From: Aplysia californica
Taxonomy: Eukaryota > Mollusca > Gastropoda > Aplysiida > Aplysiidae
Length of the DNA stretch: 64,000 nt
Assembly: GCF_000002075.1 (NCBI RefSeq)
Contig: NW_004798419.1
Span: 2,845-66,844 of the forward strand
Reading direction: 5' to 3'
The translations under genes were made by a program, and so were the position numbers. The notes under the pieces were generated by a model. It was not told the origin of the DNA, did no database searches, and saw only the letters and a list, made by a program, of their open reading frames with translations. Positions 56,701 to 64,000 of this stretch are shown here, piece by piece; position 1 is the stretch's first letter, and each line of letters starts with the position of its first letter.

Positions 56701-56749
56701 TTCCTTGGGTTCAAGCATCTCTTCTTCTTTACAGGTCTCAACAATTAAG

Positions 56750-58460
56750 TTGAACTTCAGATAAGTTGTTCTTTTTTTTTCACTCCCTCCGACAACACCA
56801 ACTCATCCATAGTCCACGGTACTACAATTTTCATATGAGGAGGATTAGTTGCTAGATCATATTTTGTACTCTTTTCTTTTTACCTTGAAATGTTGATCAT
56901 TTAGGAAATCTGACTTGAGTCGTACAGCTGACACCCACTTTTTACACTCCTTTACTCATAATCTCATGTAGGCAGTTGTTTACCATTTTCTATTGATTTG
57001 TTTCTTAATCTATTCAGAGTTTTTAGCATGTACTATAAATTATGTCGCGTTAAGTTTCTATGGCAGCACAGCACTGATTGCAGGAAGCAGAATATGAGAA
57101 CATTACTGCTGAAGTTGAAAAAAATAAAGCCATCAAAGTGTCTACAATAAACTGCTTTTGTCAAAATGCCTGCTTTTGGCCTCTATTTATTCATAATACA
57201 GTAATAATAATAATAATGCCTTGATATTTCTGTCCATTGCTATTATTTTGTGGCACAATTTGTCTTTGGTTTTGCCCCAATAGACTTAACTTAGATGCTA
57301 GGATGCATACATTGAATGTTGTGATGATGTTCTTTACCATTGAGTAACTATGTTTAATTTGAATAAATGGTGCTTCCTGATGCAAATGAGTGCAGATATC
57401 GTCTACATGCTATGATAATAGCCTGTCAGGCTTAGACGTAGACCAAAACTGAAGTGACCCGCCATGCTTTTCCCATACAACTGGCCTACCACTACATCTT
57501 ATAACAATGTAAATCTAAACAGGCCCATAAAAATATATAATATGAAGGCAATCATCTTGTTCCAAGTGAGGAAGAGACATGACATTTTGAAATTATTTTT
57601 GATGTTTTCTAATTTTGAAAAAAATGACTATGGCCATTGTTGTTGTAGCATGTTGACGATATTTGTATACAAAACTATACTATTGTTCTTACCTCCTGTT
57701 TCAAACTGATCATTCCTATTGACCTGCTTCCAATGCAGCAGAATTATTTACTAAAGCAAATATAATGTTTTTATCATCTTTCAAAACTCATTGTTTATTG
57801 TTTTCATTGATGAAAACAAAAATAAATAAATGAAACAATTCCCCTACTCTCAATGACTTACTTTTTCCACATCCATACTATTGTCTTGTCATCAGTAAAA
57901 TCCGGACATTTTCGCTATTGAGGCAGCACTTGTTTGGCTAAAAAAAAATTTTAATAATCAAACTGATTATATCATGTAGTCTAGTAGGCTACTAGTACAC
58001 ACATAGTATAGTATAGCGAACAAATTTTCAGATCCCGAATTCATAAAAATCTGTTCTTTGTATTCAAAAAACACAAAACAATTTGTACGTAATGATAAAA
58101 ACTGGCATCAGTGAGGGTAGATCCAATTAAACATGGCCACAAAATTTGTTTATCGAAGTAACCATGACGAGAGAGACAGAGAGCACGATATATATCAATT
58201 AGCACCTGTGCAATGATTGTAAATATTAATTGATTGCACAGGTTTGGCACTGAAACTAGAGACACTGATTAAGGCTATTCCACAACCAGATGAGAGGAAA
58301 TTTCCATCATGCTTGGTTGGATATATTTTTTCACAAATGGTCAAAATTTTCATTCAGATCTATTTAGTCTGCATCCACTTCAGTGTTCACTACGAGTGGA
58401 AGCTATACCAAAAGTGTCAACTGAGCACAGACACAAACAATTTGGACAAAAATTGTAGCC
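56750..58460. other. Non-coding stretch between the PLD3-like gene and SMIM12
   Basis: No conserved coding exon found. AATAAA signals at about 57122 and 57147 could serve a plus-strand transcript, but they are over 5.6 kb past the stop of the PLD3-like gene, so I do not assign them. Confidence 0.45.
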
Positions 58461-58469
58461 TAGCTTATT

Positions 58470-58649
58470 CTGTCCCCGTCGTCTTTTGCAAGAAAAATAC
58501 TGGAATTATGCAAACAGCCCAAAAATGTGAAATTATGCGATTCTGTTAATTTTATCAAAGAATGATAAAGGAAAATAATAAGAAATTATGCCCAAAAAAA
58601 AAATCAAATTTTGCTAAATAAAGCGGGGTGCATAAAACCATGGGGACAG
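58470..58649. mobile_element. CTGTCCCC MITE, second copy, 180 bp
   Basis: Closely matches 46468-46645, including GTGAAATTATGCGATTCTGT inside. Inverted ends CTGTCCCC/GGGGACAG, with perfect 6-bp CTTATT flanks (58464-58469 and 58650-58655). The target sequence differs from that of the first copy, which confirms independent insertion. Confidence 0.9.
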
Positions 58650-58699
58650 CTTATTTCATGCAAATATTCATCTCATTCAAATTCTGTTGTATGTAAGTG

Positions 58700-60650
58700 G
58701 ACTCAATTGTAACTGACAGTTGAATCTATTTATTTCTTCAAATGGTTTCCCCTGGAAACAACATAAAAATCAGATTTAAAAAGAAAATACAATTTCAAAA
58801 CATACATACTATACAGGCTTAGCTGTTAACTTTTAAAAACCTAAAGAGTCTACCCTTGTGGCCAGTCAAGATAAAAATTTTGGGCACTGGCCATGAAACC
58901 CCTTCAACAAAACCATTCCCACACACCTTTCCCGAAATCAATAAATCCAAGCTATTCAAAATAGACTTGGACTAGGACTATTACAGTACTATTAATCAAT
59001 ATCAACTTTTTACTTCTATGTTCAAAGCAGACGTCAACTATAATCATGCATAACAATGAGAGAAATGTTAAGGGACATGACTTCCATTGACAATATTGAC
59101 ATACGGTCTTTTTTTCTAAATTTTATTCACAAATCTCATCTGCAGCATCAGCAACTTCATGAGGATCAATACTAGAAAAACAAGAGAGAATATTTTCCCA
59201 GCACAAAAACACACTCCCATACTCAGACTTTCAAAAATAATATATGGTAGCTATGTATGTAGACTATGTATTGGAAACAGACTCACAACATGTACACACC
59301 GTATTTGTAAATTTGGGTAATAATAACAGCAATAAAGCCATAACTCATCAGCACCTGAAGAATAGAAAATTGTGCCTCACGCATTGCATTTCACGGTCTG
59401 CCAACATAATGCTATGATACCCAGGCCTGCACATGCCCACTGTCACTGTACACAACACATGTTCACAAAGGCAGTCTGCAAGATGGGGGGGTGTAGTAGG
59501 CCTCAAGCATTGGTCTTAGTTGTAGCTTGACAGTTGTCTTCACCACTTTTTAAAACAATAATCTCCAAGTTCAATTCACGGTCCTCATCCAGATTTCAAA
59601 TGGCAACAACATAGAAAAAAAAGTCCCCATTCTGAGGCAGTTAAGAAAAACAATGAGACAAAAGCTAGAGGACCTAAATTTAAAGATTTCAATTTCTGCA
59701 ATCCAGCACTATGTTTTAATTATTTCCATCTAGATAAGCATTATGTTGTTAACCCCTTTCTATTCCAGCCATAGCAAAACAAAATCATCACAAGATATTG
59801 TACTCATCTGGTAACTCTGAATCTGATTATTGCAAAGTTTGACTGTAAATATAACAAGTAACAGAACATACTCAATGATAATGCAAGAATCATGACACAT
59901 TCGTAATGTTTTTTTCCACTTGCAAACTTCCAGGCAACAAACATTACAAATTCTTTGCGTCCATAGCATCACAGGAAATCAATTATAGAAATGTATCTAA
60001 GATCTCACCTTTGAGAATATCTCTAAAAAATTACACTCAATTCAGAAAAAAATAAATAGAGAAAACGTCCATGAGAGGACCAAGAGTGAGAGAGATAGAT
60101 GGAAGTTCTTTTAAGATGTCTTTAACTTTTAAATTCTACATCACACAAAGGCTACAAAAGCTCCTGTGCTGCAAGGCAAGAATAAAAGTATTGGTGGATA
60201 CACCGGAAACAAATTTTTGAGAAAGAAAGGCGAACAAGGTTACGATGACATAGTGAAGTAGAGACTCCTCATCCAAATTACCTATTCCTAACTTCCATAA
60301 TTGATAACTTGCAATTTTTGGCGTTCCTATCATACTAAAGAAACATGAGCATATATAATCATCCTCACAAATACAAAAACAGCTAAACACTACTTTTCTT
60401 TATGCACCTAAAACATTCTGTATCAAAATATAATTCTTAAACCCCTATAGGCAGACCAAATAAAAACACCAAGAATCTGCCCAAAGTCATAACAGATAAA
60501 CAGTCAGAAAATAATCAAAATAATACAGTTCTGAAGATCACAGAAGTGCATTTCAGTTTCAAGAGCGATAAAAAGAATCGAGCTAAACTTGGCAACCATT
60601 TAACATACATTTATAATATTTTCTAACATGGCCACCACAATAGGGTAAAA
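58700..60650. other. Stretch downstream of SMIM12
   Basis: Probably contains the SMIM12 3' UTR on the minus strand, although no poly(A) site could be fixed. Short open frames here have no recognisable similarity. Confidence 0.4.
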
Positions 60651-60929
60651 TCATTTGTTTTGGTCAAAGTTCTCATTCCGTCCAAGAATTGTTTTTGGAA
60701 TGTCTTTCTTTGCTTTCAAAGAGTCCACCTGTGTCACATCAGTCTGGTCAATTTCTCGAAGCTTCCTCTCATTCCTATCTTCCATCGTACTGTTTACTCT
60801 AAACGGTGTGTTTTTCTCTTTGCGAATTGCCCACTCTAAATTGTAGCCAACAAATCCTATGATTGCAGCAGCAGGAAGTGTGATGTAGGGAGCATATGTC
60901 CGGGCCGCTGCCATTATCACAGGCCACAT
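60651..60929 (-). CDS. SMIM12: Small integral membrane protein 12
   Basis: A 92-residue protein, the same length as human SMIM12, read from one coding exon. It starts MWPVIMAAARTYAPYITLP, where human has MWPVFWTVVRTYAPYVTFP. One membrane segment runs from about residue 8 to 30 and is followed by GYNLEWAIR. The soluble tail has the family pattern: a basic/acidic ERKLREID stretch, then TQVDSLKAK and ILGRNENFDQNK. The molecular role of SMIM12 is not established. The frame stays open for 15 codons upstream without an ATG, but the MWPV start matches the family and directly follows a likely splice acceptor (CTCTGTGCAAG), so the 5' UTR is probably in a separate upstream exon. No other gene was found on either side within the window. 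Confidence 0.94.
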   Translation of the reverse strand: MWPVIMAAARTYAPYITLPAAAIIGFVGYNLEWAIRKEKNTPFRVNSTMEDRNERKLREIDQTDVTQVDSLKAKKDIPKTILGRNENFDQNK

Positions 60930-61715
60930 CTTGCACAGAGAAATAAATAGCCTCAAAACTTGACTATCAATCACAGCCTCAAGGTAGACAGACGAAATTC
61001 AGAACCGGTTTCTGCCTTTGTTCCTCTACAAAAATCACCTAGGAAAAACAGTAAGGTGGTGTGGCTGTTGTTCTCTGTACCACTCAGTCAGGAGGACCTC
61101 TGGCACCGATCAGAGCTTAGTTTCTACCTGAAACGTTGAAAGTCGAAACATAAATTTTAAGCACAATTTAAACTTCTTTCTCTAACAATAAACACCTTGG
61201 CCTTGGTGGTTCATCATGCCTTGTTATAAAGTTAACAGACTTAATGATTTAAGTTTTTGGCTAACCCGCTATACATAACATCATCATGGCTTATCCTTCG
61301 CAATATTAAATCCGTTCATTATGTTCAAAAGGGCAATTGCAAACTCGAAACTCACACCCAAAAAAGTCTCACTACTCTCAGCCGTCTGATCATAAAATCC
61401 AATTCCGTGAAATCTGAGGTCCCCGTAAAACCAAAGAGACACTAATGAATCTTTTACCGAAAATCATTTTAAAAAATCCAAACTAAATGTGTCAGTGTTA
61501 CAGAGGGAAGACAAAGGGAAGTAACCATTGGTGCCCAACAAGGCTTTCTTATATTTATAGGCAGTTGCTGCTTCACAATGCTTCTCTTGGCTCCCAAAAC
61601 AACTAGGCTAAATGTGCAAGGTTCATTTTTTATTGCATGTAGGCCTACATTGTGCACACAGCTACCCTTCTATCCACAAACAACACTCAAAAAAGGAGGC
61701 TTCATTCCAAATATA

Positions 61716-62495
61716 TACAAAAAGTAGAACACGACTACAGTGGCACCCGCTACAGAAGGACCTTACCGGAATCCCCCTTTTTTTCTCTACTCTATGTGTA
61801 AACCCAAATAACTGACACTGTGCTCGGGTTTAGCGGGGCAAGGATAGGCCCGAACTCGGATACAGCGGGAGATATCGAGCGAGCTCTAGCTGGGGTTAAG
61901 GGGGTTGGGGGGCTGTAGGCGGGCTCCAAACAGGCAGTCAGCTGTGCGGCGTTGTGAATGGCCAGTCCAGTGATGAGTGAGGTGGGGCAGGTGGCAGAGA
62001 GAGATGTGCGGAGAGACGCTCCAAAGGTGACATGCCAGCTTAGAGTTTAGAGGCTCTGTATGGGAGTGTATAGGCCATATATCCCTAGGCCAGGCCAAAA
62101 AGTAAAATAAGAGGACCGCGTGTAGTGTGTGATTCCTGATTCATTGAACTGCGGCCATTGATGCTCATAGGCATGTATCCACTTCACCACTTCTACAGTT
62201 GCCCCGGTACGATAGACAGCACAAGAAACGAAACTGAGAAAAAGATGATTTCCAACAAGGACAAAAAGAAAGAAATGCTTCTCATTTGAATTAAAAGCAA
62301 AGATAATCAACGAAGTCGACAAGAAAAGGAAGACTAATCAAAAGGGCAAATTTTATTGATATGAAAGGGAGGTACTTTCATGTGGATTTTCAGAAATTTT
62401 TCGGTAATTTCCCCTTTTCTCTTCTATAGCGGAAACTCACTTACAGCGGGATTTTCTTCTGGAACAAAACGTCCAGCTATAGCCGTGTTCTACTG
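61716..62495. mobile_element. pogo-like non-autonomous element, about 780 bp
   Basis: The left end reads AGTAGAACACGACTACAG and the right end, inverted, reads CAGTAGAACACGGCTATAG, with TA at the borders. Blocks such as CCGCTACAGAAGGACC near the left end and CTTACAGCGGGATTTTC near the right end are typical of Tigger/pogo arms. The middle (about 61880-62100) is unrelated-looking and may be captured or inserted DNA. No transposase frame. Confidence 0.6.
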
Positions 62496-63117
62496 TATAT
62501 TATATATATATATATCTCAGTACTATTTCTTTTTAATGACTAATACATTTTTACCATGAATTTTTAACTTCAACCATGTATAAAGTAAACCATCAAGCCG
62601 TGTTGTGAACTAATGAGAAAGCAACCAACTTGTGTCTCTCACACATGAACTTACACAGTTTTGTGAGCGCTGTAAACTGTAGGCATCTACCCAATAAACA
62701 AGTGTGGTAAAACCGTTTTATTTACTTAAAATTAAAGGAGTTTTACCTTTTAAGTTTTGTGTAGTAAAATCAACAAAACTTCTTAAAAGTTAAAAGGTCC
62801 CTTGTACCTAGGTCTACTTTTGTCACTTTTCATACACATACAAAAACTGAGAAGGCAGACGCAGGAACGAACAGTTATCAATTCTACTCAAGCACTCAAG
62901 ACCAAGCCGTGTCTGAGTTTGTCATATCACAGCCAGCAAACTGTCAAGGCGTAAGCCCCAACGCCCTACGACCTAGCCTACGACACGTAGATTTCTAGAT
63001 CTAGATCTACCTGTCTAAATCGTTTTACGACAAATGACACGGTACAGCTTGCCATGATTTGGCTTGGCATAGTTAGTACAGCTTGGACTATCCTCTTGAC
63101 TGGGCTTTATTAATAGG

Positions 63118-63310
63118 GCCTACTAAACAAAGTGACTATTTATTTCTCCGAACGATCTGGAAAATAAACTTGACTTCTATTTCTCCGAACGGTCTCTGTT
63201 CTCGAGATTTATTTGTTATTTTCAAGAGTTCGGCGTCATCTTTCATTCTGTCATTCTCCAAGAACTGGGGAAAAAGCTTTTTTTTTCCATCGAATTCAAT
63301 TTCTAGAGCT
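63118..63310 (+). repeat. Dispersed repeat, copy 2
   Basis: Partner of 15715-15900 (blocks listed there). It is followed at 63600-63640 by an inverted partial copy (TCTCGAGAACGAAACCGCTC), so the region is partly palindromic. Confidence 0.7.
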
Positions 63311-63629
63311 AGAGATTTTTAGAAGTCTGAACTGAATATTCAGATACTTCAATTGTGGTTGCGACAACGTTCTCGAACTATACTTCATTTGAAAATGCCT
63401 TCAAAAGGTACTGCGAGACAACAATAAAAAAATAGACTGCTCGATTTTGGTAGTACAGTAACCTATTTTGCATATATATATATTTAGCCACCCCTAAATT
63501 AAAAACTAAATCACAAAAAAATCCCTCGATGCCCCGACGCCTCCCCCTCGTCATTCACACCTTATACACACACACTCACACATGCGGGCCTCTTCATTCG
63601 CAAATAACCAAAAAATCTCGAGAACGAAA

Positions 63630-63925
63630 CCGCTCGGAGAAATAGAGTTGAAGTTCATTTGGAAGGACTTCCATAACGAGCGACGATCCCAACAAACACA
63701 ATACTAAAGGAGAACTTCTAACCTAAACCATGTCCTTATCCCTACCCCAACCCCTATGCCTATCTCTAACCCTAGCCTTAACCGTAAACCCTTAACGTAC
63801 CCTGCCCTGTATTCTATACATACACACTCTGAGTCTATTTCATATCATAGTCTAGTGGCTGGTCGCTCATTACAGAATTCCTCCCGTTCTTTTTCCCGAG
63901 CGTTCACTCTGAGAAATAAGCCGCC
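63630..63925. mobile_element. Palindromic element with AAGGACTTCC arms
   Basis: AAGGACTTCCATAACGAGCG (left, about 63657-63684) faces its inverse GTCGCTCATTACAGAATTCC (right, about 63863-63884). The arms continue outward to CGCTCGGAGAAATA and its inverse. The interior is CCTAACCCTA-like. Single arms of the same family occur at 17700 and 22350. Confidence 0.55.
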
Positions 63926-64000
63926 CAATGATAATACATTGTCATTGCCACCAGTGCTTACGTAAGTAAAGTAGATTCTAATCTAATATTATTGTTTTCT

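Noticed and set aside
60930-60974. In-frame 15-codon extension upstream of the SMIM12 start
   Set aside because: It lacks an ATG, and the MWPV start matches the family start and length exactly; a splice acceptor precedes it.
63718-63800. Telomere-like CCTAACCC repeats
   Set aside because: Only irregular short runs inside a palindromic element; no regular TTAGGG array.

Overview
The window is AT-rich, intron-rich animal DNA. Compact conserved coding exons sit among long introns full of microsatellites, tRNA-headed SINEs, decayed LINEs and small inverted-repeat DNA elements. The proteins and repeat types suggest a lophotrochozoan, most likely a gastropod mollusc. That placement is inference, because nothing here fixes the species. 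I saw no prokaryotic gene, no CRISPR array, no rRNA gene and no retroviral or LTR element.

Three protein-coding genes can be rebuilt exon by exon, with every intron phase closing. (1) Minus strand, 3892-13612: an 11-exon, 726-residue orthologue of GCC1 (GCC88), a GRIP-domain golgin of the trans-Golgi. (2) Plus strand, 27478-51465: a phospholipase D3/D4-type protein with two HKD half-sites (10 exons, 436 residues if one copy of each exon is used). (3) Minus strand, 60651-60929: SMIM12, a 92-residue single-pass membrane protein in one coding exon.

The most unusual feature is inside the PLD3-like gene. A block of about 5.3 kb carrying exons 2-5 is present twice (28586-33880 and 39661-44957), nearly identical in introns as well as exons. 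The first copy begins at the edge of a 100-N assembly gap. Exon 5 of copy one cannot be read into exon 2 of copy two in frame. The block is therefore an unmerged haplotype or mis-join, or a very recent duplication that must be used one copy at a time. Copy one also has short clusters of differences that match, over 22-24 bases, unrelated single-copy places elsewhere in the window.

The intergenic parts hold three SINE-like families (called SINE-1, SINE-2 and SINE-3 here), one long decayed LINE (18.9-20.9 kb) and two LINE fragments. They also hold a 1.9-kb array of a GTTCGTTCATAAC motif (22.7-24.5 kb), minisatellites, a self-complementary CTAGAT hexamer repeat, and several miniature DNA transposons with clear target-site duplications: a CTGTCCCC family with 6-bp duplications, a GGTCGC element, two piggyBac-like TTAA elements and a CAGGG element. 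No functional link between the three host genes is evident; they look like ordinary neighbours.
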